From Dechloromonas hankyongensis (GTDB taxonomy: Bacteria > Pseudomonadota > Gammaproteobacteria > Burkholderiales > Rhodocyclaceae), in assembly GCF_022012295.1 (NCBI RefSeq), contig NZ_JAKLTN010000001.1, positions 620,001-684,000 of the forward strand: a stretch of DNA of 64,000 nt, written 5' to 3'. Numbering within the stretch: the first letter of the stretch is position 1; each line of letters opens with the position of its first letter. Below are positions 55,550 to 63,694 of the stretch, piece after piece. The notes beneath the pieces are model-generated. The model saw only the letters and a list, made by a program, of their open reading frames with translations. It was not told the DNA's origin and searched no databases. The translations under genes and the position numbers were made by a program.

Positions 55550-55559
55550 GTATGCTCCA

Positions 55560-55597
55560 GTGGTCCTTTTGATCCGGCGTTACCGGCTTTGGACCAC
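55560..55597 (-). promoter_or_regulatory. Structured 5' leader of metK
   Basis: A 7-bp stem GTGGTCC/GGACCAC encloses a second CCGG/CCGG stem-loop (CCGGTAACGCCGG). It ends a few bases before the metK ribosome site (GGAG, 55555-55558). Upstream, GGGGCGATTC...GCTAAAGCGTCGCC adds another possible pairing. No known SAM riboswitch class could be assigned with confidence. The position suggests translational control or attenuation. Confidence 0.5.
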
Positions 55598-55664
55598 GAG
55601 CAGGCGACGCTTTAGCAGAATTTGTGAATCGCCCCGCAAGTTGTCTCTTTAACTCGGCGATCGG

Positions 55665-55695
55665 ATAATAGTAACCTTTTCTCACGGGGATTCAA
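55665..55695 (-). promoter_or_regulatory. Possible metK promoter
   Basis: Minus strand TTGAAT (55690-55695) and TATTAT (55665-55670) separated by 19 bases. The spacer is long, so the -35 assignment is weak. It gives a leader of about 110 bases containing the hairpin. Confidence 0.35.
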
Positions 55696-55708
55696 CCCCC
55701 GGGGCCTC

Positions 55709-56551
55709 ATGGTTTTTCTTTTTCGCCTTCTTTCCCTGCTCCCCCTGTGTGTGTTGCATGCCCTTGGCGGGATGCTGGGACGGCTGATCTACTGGCTGTC
55801 GCCGACCTATCGTCAGCATTTGCAGGAAAACCTGGCGCAGGCCGGCATTGATCCCTCGATTCGCGGTGCTGTCGCCGCCGAAACCGGCAAGCAGATGGTC
55901 GAGCTGTCGCGCATCTGGATGCGTCCACTCGACGAGGCGGTGCCGCTAGTCGCCGAAGTGGTCGGCGGGGAACTGGTCGAGGCGGCACGTTCGGCCGGCA
56001 AGGGCATCGTTTTCCTGACGCCGCACCTCGGTTGCTTCGAGATTACCGCCCAGTACCTGTCCTCATTTGGTGACATTACCGTCCTCTATCGGGCCCCGAA
56101 GTCGGCATCGGCCCAGGAACTGATCCTGATGGGCCGCAAGCGCGAGCACCTGCACCTGGCGCCGGCCGACCTGTCGGGGGTGCGCGCGCTGATCAAGGCG
56201 CTGAAGAAAGGGCAAATGGTGGGCATGCTGCCCGACCAGGCACCGAAGACCGGCGAAGGCGTCTGGCTGAAATTCTTCGGCCGCTACGCCTACACCATGA
56301 CGTTGGCCGCCCGCCTGACCGAAACCGATGCCGTTTCGCTGCTTACCTGGGGCGAGCGCCTGCCTGGCGGGCGCGGCTTCCGCATCCATTTCTCGCAACC
56401 GACCACTCGCTTGTCGGGGACAACCGTCGAGCGGGCGCAGCAGATCAACCACGAGATCGAAGCCTTGATCCGCCAGTGCCCGGCCCAGTACCTGTGGGGC
56501 TACAACCGCTACAAACGACCGGGCGGCGCCGAAGCGCCGCCGGCGGAGTGA
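55709..56551 (+). CDS. Lipid A biosynthesis acyltransferase (LpxL/LpxM family), first copy
   Basis: 280 residues with an N-terminal hydrophobic helix (VFLFRLLSLLPLCVLHALGG). The acyltransferase motif HLGCFE (H-x4-E-like, FLTPHLGCFEIT) and MLPDQAPKTGEGVWLKFFG are those of HtrB/LpxL-like secondary acyltransferases, which acylate Kdo2-lipid IVA from acyl-ACP at the inner membrane. It precedes a second family member by three bases, so one may add laurate and the other myristate-type chains (inference). Confidence 0.86.
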   Translation: MVFLFRLLSLLPLCVLHALGGMLGRLIYWLSPTYRQHLQENLAQAGIDPSIRGAVAAETGKQMVELSRIWMRPLDEAVPLVAEVVGGELVEAARSAGKGIVFLTPHLGCFEITAQYLSSFGDITVLYRAPKSASAQELILMGRKREHLHLAPADLSGVRALIKALKKGQMVGMLPDQAPKTGEGVWLKFFGRYAYTMTLAARLTETDAVSLLTWGERLPGGRGFRIHFSQPTTRLSGTTVERAQQINHEIEALIRQCPAQYLWGYNRYKRPGGAEAPPAE

Positions 56552-56554
56552 TTC

Positions 56555-57430
56555 TTGAAAATATTTCTGACCTATATCCTCGTTGGTTTCCTGTGGCTGT
56601 TGCACTGGCTGCCCTTGCCGCTCCTCCGGGCGCTGGGCGGGGGCTTGGGGCGCTTGCTCTACGCCGTCGGGCGCGAGCGGCGCAAGGTGGCGCTGACCAA
56701 CCTGCGTCTGTGTTTCCCGGATAAAACCGAAGCCGAGCGCGAAGACATCGCTCGCCGGCATTTCGTCGCCTTCGCCCAGGCCGTGCTCGACCGGACGCTA
56801 GGCTGGTGGGCTTCGAAGGAGCGGCTGCAGCGCATCATCCGGATTCATGGCGTCGAGCATCTGACCGATCCGGCGGGGCGCCCAGTCATCATGTTGACGC
56901 CGCACTTCGTTGGCCTCGATGCCGGGGGAACCGTTGTGTCGATGCACGTCGTCGGCTGCAGCGTGTTTTCCATGCAGAAAAATCCGGTACTGAACAAGCT
57001 GCTTTATGATGGGCGGATGCGTTTCAACGAGGCGGTACTGCTGTCGCGGCAGGACGGGATGCGCAAGATCGTCAGGGCCATGAAGGATGGCCACCCCTTC
57101 TATTACCTGCCGGACATGGATTTCGGGCCGAAGGAGTCGATATTCGTGCCCTTCTTCGGCGTTCAGGCGGCGACCATTCCGGCGCTGTCGCGCCTGGTGC
57201 GCTTGACCGGCGCCCGCGTCGTGCCGGTGATTTGCCGTCAGTCTCCCGATGGCTACGACATCGAAGTCATGCCGCCTTGGGAAAATTTCCCCGGCGCCAG
57301 CGTCGAGGCCGATACCGCACTCATGAACCAGTTTATCGAAAGCCAGGTGCTGCGCATGCCGGAGCAGTACTTCTGGTTGCACAAGCGCTTCAAGACCCGG
57401 CCACCCGGAGAACAGAGGTTTTACAAATGA
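56555..57430 (+). CDS. Lipid A biosynthesis acyltransferase (LpxL/LpxM family), second copy
   Basis: 291 residues. N-terminal helix IFLTYILVGFLWLLHWLPLP, RRKVALTNLRLCFPDKTEAE, the active-site stretch MLTPHFVGLDAGG (H-x4-D), FYYLPDMDFGPKESIFVPFFG and the C-terminal QYFWLHKRFKTRPPGE. The start is TTG 56555, three bases after the preceding stop. It overlaps the GNAT gene by four bases. Confidence 0.87.
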   Translation: MKIFLTYILVGFLWLLHWLPLPLLRALGGGLGRLLYAVGRERRKVALTNLRLCFPDKTEAEREDIARRHFVAFAQAVLDRTLGWWASKERLQRIIRIHGVEHLTDPAGRPVIMLTPHFVGLDAGGTVVSMHVVGCSVFSMQKNPVLNKLLYDGRMRFNEAVLLSRQDGMRKIVRAMKDGHPFYYLPDMDFGPKESIFVPFFGVQAATIPALSRLVRLTGARVVPVICRQSPDGYDIEVMPPWENFPGASVEADTALMNQFIESQVLRMPEQYFWLHKRFKTRPPGEQRFYK

Positions 57431-57933
57431 ACAACAAGCTGAATGTAGAAATCCGTTCCGTAACGCCGCCCGAGGTGCCGGCGATCGCCGCGCTGGCCCG
57501 CGAGATCTGGCAGGCGACCTACCCCGGCATCATCACCCAGGAGCAGATCGACTTCATGCTCGAGCAGCGCTACGGCCACGAGCGCCTGTACGACGACCTG
57601 GAAGATCTGCACAAATGGCTGGACCAGGCCTTCGTCGACGGCCGGCGCATCGGCTTCGCCTTCAGCGAAATCTACAAGGGCGAATTCAAGCTCGACAAGC
57701 TCTACATCCACCCCGACGTGCAACGGCATGGCGTCGGCGGCCAGTTGATCGCCAACGTCGCCGAACGGGCGAAGCGCGAAGGCTATCCCTGCGTGATCCT
57801 GCAGGTGAACAAGCGCAACGTGAATGCCATCAATTCGTACAAGAAGTACGGCTTCGCCGTCCGCGAATCGACCGTCGACGACATCGGCCACGGCTACGTG
57901 ATGGACGATTACGTGATGGAGAAGAAACTTTAA
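57427..57933 (+). CDS. GNAT family N-acetyltransferase
   Basis: 168 residues with the GNAT core: KLDKLYIHPDVQRHGVGGQL holds the acetyl-CoA Q/R-x-x-G-x-G/A motif and VNKRNVNAINSYKKYGFAV the C-terminal fold. Substrate unknown. Coupled to the LpxL-type pair by ATGA overlap; dapF starts 60 bases later. Confidence 0.84.
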   Translation: MNNKLNVEIRSVTPPEVPAIAALAREIWQATYPGIITQEQIDFMLEQRYGHERLYDDLEDLHKWLDQAFVDGRRIGFAFSEIYKGEFKLDKLYIHPDVQRHGVGGQLIANVAERAKREGYPCVILQVNKRNVNAINSYKKYGFAVRESTVDDIGHGYVMDDYVMEKKL

Positions 57934-57993
57934 GAACTTTGGGCAACGTGCTGTGTCTGCTATGATTTTCCGGATCATTTAGCGGAGCGGCAC

Positions 57994-58824
57994 GTGAAAC
58001 TCAAATTCTCCAAGATGCATGGTCTGGGCAACGATTTCGTTGTTCTGGACGGTGTCCGCCAGCAGGTTTCCCTGAGCCCGGAACAACTGGTCTATCTGGC
58101 CGACCGTCACTTCGGGGTCGGCTGCGACCAGATCCTGCTGGTCGAAAAAGCCGGGCAGCCCGGCATCGATTTCCGCTACCGCATCTTCAACGCCGATGGC
58201 GGCGAGGTCGAGCAGTGCGGCAACGGCGCGCGCTGTTTCGTGCGCTTCGTCCATGACCAAGGCCTAACCGACAAGCGGCAGATCCGCGTCGAAACCCTGC
58301 GCGGGACCATAGAACCGCGCCTCGAAGCCGACGGCAATGTCACCGTAGACATGGGCGAGCCGCGTTTCCTACCGGCCGAAATTCCCTTCATGGCCGACGA
58401 AGACGTGATCATCCACTTGCTCGACGTCGCCGACGAAACCTTGGAGACCAGCGTCGTGTCTATGGGTAACCCGCATGCCGTGCAGGTTGTCGATAGCGTC
58501 GATACGCATCCGGTGGGCGAGCATGGGCCCTTGATCGAGAGACACGAGCGTTTCCCGCAGCGGGTCAACGCCGGCTTCATGCAGATCATCGACCGCCATT
58601 CCATCAAGCTGCGTGTCTATGAGCGCGGTTCGGGCGAGACCATGGCCTGCGGCACTGGCGCCTGCGCCGCCGCAGTGGCCGGCATCCGCCGTGGCCTGCT
58701 CGACTCGCCGGTACGCGTGACGACACGCGGCGGCGACCTGAGCATCGCCTGGGGCGGCCCAGGCCGACCGGTCCTGATGACCGGCCCGGCAGTTACCGTA
58801 TTTTCTGGAGAAATTGAATTATGA
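57994..58824 (+). CDS. dapF: Diaminopimelate epimerase DapF
   Basis: 276 residues. Converts LL- to meso-diaminopimelate for lysine and peptidoglycan. The two catalytic cysteines are in [12 protein letters not shown] and [13 protein letters not shown]; the start [17 protein letters not shown] is canonical. The start codon is GTG. It overlaps the DUF484 gene by four bases, forming the conserved dapF-DUF484-xerC unit. Confidence 0.96.
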   Translation: MKLKFSKMHGLGNDFVVLDGVRQQVSLSPEQLVYLADRHFGVGCDQILLVEKAGQPGIDFRYRIFNADGGEVEQCGNGARCFVRFVHDQGLTDKRQIRVETLRGTIEPRLEADGNVTVDMGEPRFLPAEIPFMADEDVIIHLLDVADETLETSVVSMGNPHAVQVVDSVDTHPVGEHGPLIERHERFPQRVNAGFMQIIDRHSIKLRVYERGSGETMACGTGACAAAVAGIRRGLLDSPVRVTTRGGDLSIAWGGPGRPVLMTGPAVTVFSGEIEL

Positions 58825-59492
58825 GCGCCATGTTCCCCGAGGAAATCGCGGACTACCTGAAGAACAACCCGAGCTTTTTCGAGCAATACGCCGACCTGAT
58901 GGCGCAGATTTTCGTGCCGCATCCGCATGGTGGCCGTGCCGTGTCGCTGGCTGAGCGCCAGATGCTGACCCTGCGCGAAAAGAACCGGACGACCGAAAGC
59001 AAGCTAGCGGAACTAATCGCCTTCGGCGAGGAAAACGATGCAATCAGCGAGAAAGTGCATCGCCTTGCCGTAGCCTTGGTGGCGGCCGAAACCTTCCAGG
59101 CTGTCATTCATCTGCTCAATTTCCACCTGCGCGACGATTTTTCCGTGCCGCATGTCGCCCTGCGCCTGTGGGACAAGCCGGAAGGCATCGAGGATCTGCC
59201 GGAATTCGCGGCGGTCAGCGAGGAACTGCAAGTCTTCGCCGAAACCCTGGCCCGCCCGTACTGCGGTTCGACCGCCGGCTTTGGCACGGCGTCGTGGTTC
59301 GGCGAGCATGCCTCGCACATCCGTTCGCAGGCGCTGATCGCGCTGCGCAACGGTGGCGGCACCATCGGCATGATTGCGCTGGGCAGCGAGGACGCGCAGC
59401 GTTTCTACGCCGACATGGGCACCCTCTATCTCGAACGCCTGGGCGAGATGGTTTCCGCCGCGCTGGCCCGGGTGACCAAGAGCGTGTTGTGA
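58821..59492 (+). CDS. DUF484 family protein
   Basis: 223 residues. N-terminal [20 protein letters not shown] and a GAF-like middle ([33 protein letters not shown]) identify DUF484, a conserved companion of xerC with no proven role. It overlaps dapF by four bases and xerC by four. Confidence 0.88.
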   Translation: MSAMFPEEIADYLKNNPSFFEQYADLMAQIFVPHPHGGRAVSLAERQMLTLREKNRTTESKLAELIAFGEENDAISEKVHRLAVALVAAETFQAVIHLLNFHLRDDFSVPHVALRLWDKPEGIEDLPEFAAVSEELQVFAETLARPYCGSTAGFGTASWFGEHASHIRSQALIALRNGGGTIGMIALGSEDAQRFYADMGTLYLERLGEMVSAALARVTKSVL

Positions 59493-60397
59493 CCTCCGCG
59501 GCGGCGGTTGATCCGCGGTTGGCCGACTATCTGGCTGAATTGACGGATCAGCGGCGCATGTCGCCGCATACGGTTGCCAATTACTGCCGCGATCTGAAAA
59601 AACTGCTGACGGCCGCCGGCGAAATGCCGCTGGCCGATCTGCAGGTCTATCATGTCCGTCGCTTCGTTGCCCAGTTACACGGCCAAGGTCTCGCCGGCCG
59701 TTCGCTAGCCCGTTTGCTGTCCGCCTGGCGCGGCTTTTTTCGCTGGCTGGGCGAGCGCGGCATGCTCAAAGCCAATCCCTGCGACGGCATCCGGCCGCCC
59801 AAATCGCCTCGCCTGCTGCCCAAGGCCTTATCGGTTGACGAAACGGCCCGCCTGCTTGAGCCGGTAGAGGATGACGATCCGGTCCAGTCGACCCGCGATC
59901 TGGCCATGTTCGAGCTGTTTTACTCTTCCGGTCTGCGCCTGGCCGAACTGGTCGCCCTCGATTGTGATGTGCTGGATAGCGTAATGAACGACGGCGAAAT
60001 CCGCGTCCTCGGCAAGCGCAGCAAGCTGCGCCTGGTGCCGGTCGGCAGCAAGGCGCGCGAGGCGCTTGCCGCCTGGGCTGCCCTGCGTCCCGAGCTGGCC
60101 CGGCCGGATGAAAAGGCGCTGTTCGTCGGCGCGCGCGGTGCTCGCATCAGTCCGCGCATGGTCGAGTCCCGCCTGGCGCGGCGCGCCATCCAGCTCGGCT
60201 TGCCTACCCATGTCCATCCGCACATGCTGCGCCATTCCTTCGCCTCGCATGTCCTGCAATCCTCCGGCGACCTGCGCGCGGTGCAGGAAATGCTCGGCCA
60301 CGCCAGCATCGCGTCGACCCAGGTCTATACGCACCTCGACTTCCAGCATCTGGCCAAGGTTTACGACGCGGCGCATCCGCGGGCCAAGGCGAAGTAA
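59489..60397 (+). CDS. xerC: Tyrosine recombinase XerC
   Basis: 302 residues. Resolves chromosome dimers at dif with XerD. N-terminal SAM-like domain (RMSPHTVANYCRDLKKLL), catalytic Arg in YSSGLRLAELVAL, Lys in RVLGKRSKLRLVPV, HPHMLRHSFASH, LGHASIASTQVYTHLD with the active-site Tyr. The start is GTG within the DUF484 stop. No phage or island genes surround it, so this is the housekeeping enzyme. Confidence 0.95.
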   Translation: MTSAAAVDPRLADYLAELTDQRRMSPHTVANYCRDLKKLLTAAGEMPLADLQVYHVRRFVAQLHGQGLAGRSLARLLSAWRGFFRWLGERGMLKANPCDGIRPPKSPRLLPKALSVDETARLLEPVEDDDPVQSTRDLAMFELFYSSGLRLAELVALDCDVLDSVMNDGEIRVLGKRSKLRLVPVGSKAREALAAWAALRPELARPDEKALFVGARGARISPRMVESRLARRAIQLGLPTHVHPHMLRHSFASHVLQSSGDLRAVQEMLGHASIASTQVYTHLDFQHLAKVYDAAHPRAKAK

Positions 60398-60495
60398 TCC
60401 CGGAAAAGTGCCAAAAATCAAGGCTCCGTTGACGATTTTGCTACCAACCTCTATGATTGACGGTTTCGAAAAATCGCCGGATTCAAGGAGTTTTC

Positions 60496-60648
60496 ATGGC
60501 CATCAACCGTAACCGCCGTTCTTCCCTGGAACGCCGCTGTGTTTCCAAGTCCACCAAGCGCCTGTTCAAGGGCGATGGCAAGACCATGTTCAAGACCATG
60601 TACGCTGCCGAATGTCATCAGCGTAACCGCAAGGCCCTGGGCGCCTAA
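60496..60648 (+). CDS. Small basic 50-residue protein, unknown
   Basis: 50 residues, rich in Arg and Lys (AINRNRRSSLERR, STKRLFKGDGK, HQRNRKALGA) with two cysteines at about 13 and 39. AAGGAG lies five bases before the ATG, which favours this start over an in-frame ATG 13 codons upstream. It stands as a single gene between xerC and rlmI and ends in a strong terminator. The basic character suggests nucleic-acid or ribosome binding, which is inference only; no domain is recognised. Confidence 0.62.
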   Translation: MAINRNRRSSLERRCVSKSTKRLFKGDGKTMFKTMYAAECHQRNRKALGA

Positions 60649-60668
60649 GCGTTAAAAGGTTTTATCGG

Positions 60669-60707
60669 GCCCCGGTTGCTGCAAGGTAACCGGGGCTTCT
60701 TGCTTTT
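60669..60707 (+). terminator. Intrinsic terminator after the small basic gene
   Basis: Stem GCCCCGGTT/AACCGGGGC (60669-60677 and 60688-60696) with a ten-base loop, followed by TTCTTGCTTTT. It lies 15 bases before the rlmI start. Confidence 0.8.
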
Positions 60708-60721
60708 GAGGTCGGGAAAAC

Positions 60722-61915
60722 ATGGCGCAATTGATTCTTCTGCCGGGTAAGGAACGTTCGGCGTTCAAACAGCATCATCCCTGGTTGTTTGCCGGATCGG
60801 TCGGGCGGCTTGAAGGCCGCGCCCGCGCGGGTGACACCGTCGAGGTGCTGGCTGACAATCTGCGGCCGTTGGGGCGCGCTGCCTACAGCCCCAGCTCGCA
60901 GATCCGGGCGCGTTTCTGGACTTTCGATCCGGAAGAGTCGGTCGATGATGCCTTCTTCAAGCGTCGTATCGCGGCTGCTGTGGCACGCCGTCAGGCCTTG
61001 CCCGAGCTGAAGGGCCAGCAGGGCCTGCGCCTGATCCATGCCGAGTCCGATGGCCTGCCGGGCATCGTCGCCGACCAGTACGGCGACACGGTCGTCGTGC
61101 AGCTGACTTCGGCCGGTGCCGACAAGTGGCGCAAGGCCATTGTTGCCGGGCTGGTCAAGGCGACCGGCTGCGCCCGCATCTATGAGCGCTCCGATTCCGA
61201 TGTGCGCGGCCTGGAAGGGTTGGAGCCGACGACCGGCTGGCTGCATGGCGAGGCGCCGGCTGGCGGTCTGAGCATCGATGAAAACGGCGTCCAGCTGGCA
61301 GTCGATGTCGTCGGCGGCCACAAGACCGGTTTCTATCTCGACCAGCGCGACAACCGCGCCTGGCTGCGCAGCGTGGCGGCCGGCAAGGACATCCTGAACT
61401 GCTTCTGCTACACCGGCGGCTTTTCGCTGCAGGCGCTGGCCGGCGGCGCTGCGCACGTGCTGTCCATCGACTCGTCGGGGCCGGCATTGGCCCAGGCCCG
61501 CGCCAACCTGGCGCTCAATCCGCAGTTGCCGGCGGAGCGTGCTGAATGGCTGGAGGCCGACGTCTTTCAGGCCCTGCGCGATTTCCGCAAGGCCGGGCGG
61601 ACTTTCGACCTGATCGTCCTCGACCCGCCCAAGTTCGCTCCGTCGGCCGCCCACGCCGACCGCGCGGCGCGTGCCTACAAGGACATTAACCTGCTCGGCT
61701 TCCGCCTGCTCAAGCCGGGCGGCCTGCTGATGACCTACTCGTGCTCGGGCGGTATCGGGCTGGAACTGTTCCAGAAGATCGTTGCCGGCGCTGCGCTGGA
61801 TGCCGGGCGCGATGCCCGTATCGTCCGCCGGCTGTCGGGTACGGCCGATCACCCGGTGGCGTTGAACTTCCCGGAAGGCGAATACCTCAAAGGCTTGCTC
61901 GTTCAGGTCGATTAA
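60722..61915 (+). CDS. rlmI: 23S rRNA m5C1962 methyltransferase RlmI-like
   Basis: 397 residues: an N-terminal PUA-like domain (LILLPGKERSAFKQHHPWLF, GRAAYSPSSQIRARFW), a central SAM-binding domain with GFYLDQRDNRAWLR, NCFCYTGGFSLQALAGGA and the catalytic-site motif LIVLDPPKFAPS, and TYSCSGGIGLELF. This is the COG1092/RlmI layout. It modifies cytosine 1962 in E. coli 23S rRNA. Confidence 0.88.
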   Translation: MAQLILLPGKERSAFKQHHPWLFAGSVGRLEGRARAGDTVEVLADNLRPLGRAAYSPSSQIRARFWTFDPEESVDDAFFKRRIAAAVARRQALPELKGQQGLRLIHAESDGLPGIVADQYGDTVVVQLTSAGADKWRKAIVAGLVKATGCARIYERSDSDVRGLEGLEPTTGWLHGEAPAGGLSIDENGVQLAVDVVGGHKTGFYLDQRDNRAWLRSVAAGKDILNCFCYTGGFSLQALAGGAAHVLSIDSSGPALAQARANLALNPQLPAERAEWLEADVFQALRDFRKAGRTFDLIVLDPPKFAPSAAHADRAARAYKDINLLGFRLLKPGGLLMTYSCSGGIGLELFQKIVAGAALDAGRDARIVRRLSGTADHPVALNFPEGEYLKGLLVQVD

Positions 61916-61924
61916 ACTGCATCC

Positions 61925-62206
61925 GTGAATCCGCTGCGCCATTTCCTTCTCGTTGCCGCTCTCGTCTTCGCCCAGTTGCTGGCGGGGGCGCATGCCGTCG
62001 AGCATGCGGCGGGCAACGACGAGGCGCTGCCGACGCACGCCTGCCTGCTCTGCCTGACCGCGCACGATCTGGGCATGGCGCTGCCTTCCGTGGCGGCCCT
62101 GCCGCCGGTGGTTGCCAGCCAACTGCTGCCGGAAGTGCTTTCCTCGTATGCCCGGGAAAGCTTTCCGGCCCCCGTCGCCAGCCAGCGCGGCCCACCCAAC
62201 TCCTGA
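61925..62206 (+). CDS. DUF2946-like small secreted protein
   Basis: 93 residues from GTG 61925. Signal peptide NPLRHFLLVAALVFAQLLAGAHA; the mature part holds a C-x-x-C pair (Cys40 and Cys43) in a HACLLCLTAHD setting, and several His. This resembles DUF2946 proteins that sit beside metal-transport genes. Position before a porin and znuA points to zinc handling (inference). It follows rlmI by nine bases. Confidence 0.55.
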   Translation: MNPLRHFLLVAALVFAQLLAGAHAVEHAAGNDEALPTHACLLCLTAHDLGMALPSVAALPPVVASQLLPEVLSSYARESFPAPVASQRGPPNS

Positions 62207-62294
62207 AAAAAGGCCGGTTTCCCGGTCCTGTTTCCATTTCCAAGGACTGCTGCTCTGTGCGCAGTCTGCCGTCATGTATTTTCAGGAGTATTCC

Positions 62295-63686
62295 ATGCAG
62301 AAAAATATTGCCATGGTCGCCCTGCTGGCTGTCGCCGGCGCGGCCCAGGCTGCTGAGAACGCCGATCTGGCCGCCATTCGCGTCCAGATCGACGAGATGA
62401 AGAAATCCTACGAACAGCGCATCGCTGCGCTGGAGCAGAAACTGGCCCAGGCCGAGTCGCGCGGGAGCAGCCCGTCCGCCCCGGTGGTGGTCGAGGCTAT
62501 CCAGCCGGCTGCCGCGAGCGCCAGCAGCTTCAACCCCGAGGTGTCGCTGATCCTGCAGGGGCAGTACAAGAACATGAAGGATGTGGCGGAGCGCGGCATC
62601 ACCGGCTTTTATCCGGCCGGCGGCCACGATCATGGCGACGGGTCCATTCCCGGCATCAGCAAGCGCGGCTTCTCGGTGGACCATACCGAACTGGTCCTGG
62701 CGGCTAACGTCGACCCGTACTGGCGCGGCCAGGCCATCGTCGCCATGGTCGACGGCTCGGCCGAGGTCGAGGAGGCGTGGTTCCAGTCGCTCGGCCTGGG
62801 CGGCGGCATCGGCCTGAAGGGCGGGCGTTTTCGCTCCGGTATCGGCTACCTGAACGAGCAGCATCCGCACATGTGGGACTTCGCCGACGCCCCGCTGATG
62901 TATCGGGCGATGTTCGGCGACGAAGGCAGCTACGTGCAGGATGGCGTGCAGTTCAAATGGCTGGCGCCGACCGATACCTTCATCGAATTCGGTGCCGAAG
63001 CTGGACGTGGCGCCGCCTTCCCCGGCACGGACCGCAACCGGAACGGCAGTGGGGCGGCGTCTGCTTTCGCCCATGTCGGCGGCGATGTCGGCATGTCCAA
63101 CAACTGGCGGGCCGGTGTGTCTTACCTGAAAACCAAGGCCAAGGAGCGCGAAGGGCATTTCGACGATATCGGCGGCGTCGAGGCGCTGGGCAAATTCACC
63201 GGCGACTCGGCGACGTGGCTGGCGGACTTCGTCTGGAAATGGGCGCCGAACGGCAATCCGCAATACCGGAATTTCAAGTTCCAGGCCGAGTATTTCAATC
63301 GCCGCGAGCAAGGCCACCTGCTGTGCGACGACGCCGATGCTTCCAGCCCGGGGGCATGCTCCGGCGGTGTGAACAGCGGCTATCGCACCCGCCAGTCCGG
63401 CTGGTACGCCCAGGGCGTCTATCAATTCATCCCAAACTGGCGAGCTGGCCTGCGTTACGAGCAGCTCGACAGCGGGCAGCGCGATTTCGGCATCAATGCT
63501 GCCAACCTGGCGCTGGCCGACTATCGGCCGAAGAAGGCGAGCGCGATGGTCGACTACAGCTGGAGCGAGTTCTCGCGCGTCCGTCTGCAGTTGGCGCAGG
63601 ACAAGTCGATGCTCGGCATCACCGATAACCAGCTCACGTTGCAATACGTGATGAGCTTGGGCGCCCACGGCGCCCACAAGTTCTAG
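62295..63686 (+). CDS. Outer-membrane porin-like protein, probable zinc-associated
   Basis: 463 residues. Signal peptide ends AAQA; residues 20-55 form a coiled coil (ADLAAIRVQIDEMKKSYEQ, RIAALEQKLAQAE) as in trimeric OprO/P-type porins. The rest is an antiparallel beta-barrel pattern, ending LTLQYVMSLGAHGAHKF with a C-terminal Phe. A HDHGDG stretch near residue 110 and other His may bind metal. CAGGAG precedes ATG 62295; the frame extends 61 codons upstream but through the DUF2946 gene. Eight bases separate it from znuA. Confidence 0.72.
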   Translation: MQKNIAMVALLAVAGAAQAAENADLAAIRVQIDEMKKSYEQRIAALEQKLAQAESRGSSPSAPVVVEAIQPAAASASSFNPEVSLILQGQYKNMKDVAERGITGFYPAGGHDHGDGSIPGISKRGFSVDHTELVLAANVDPYWRGQAIVAMVDGSAEVEEAWFQSLGLGGGIGLKGGRFRSGIGYLNEQHPHMWDFADAPLMYRAMFGDEGSYVQDGVQFKWLAPTDTFIEFGAEAGRGAAFPGTDRNRNGSGAASAFAHVGGDVGMSNNWRAGVSYLKTKAKEREGHFDDIGGVEALGKFTGDSATWLADFVWKWAPNGNPQYRNFKFQAEYFNRREQGHLLCDDADASSPGACSGGVNSGYRTRQSGWYAQGVYQFIPNWRAGLRYEQLDSGQRDFGINAANLALADYRPKKASAMVDYSWSEFSRVRLQLAQDKSMLGITDNQLTLQYVMSLGAHGAHKF

Positions 63687-63694
63687 GGGGCGAC

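Noticed and set aside
59489..60397. Tyrosine recombinase as island integrase
   Set aside because: Placement after dapF-DUF484 and all catalytic motifs fit housekeeping XerC; no attachment-like repeats or cargo were seen.
62206..62294. Terminator or Zur site between the DUF2946-like gene and the porin gene
   Set aside because: The GGCCGG...CCGG pairing is short and imperfect, and no Zur-like palindrome was recognised.
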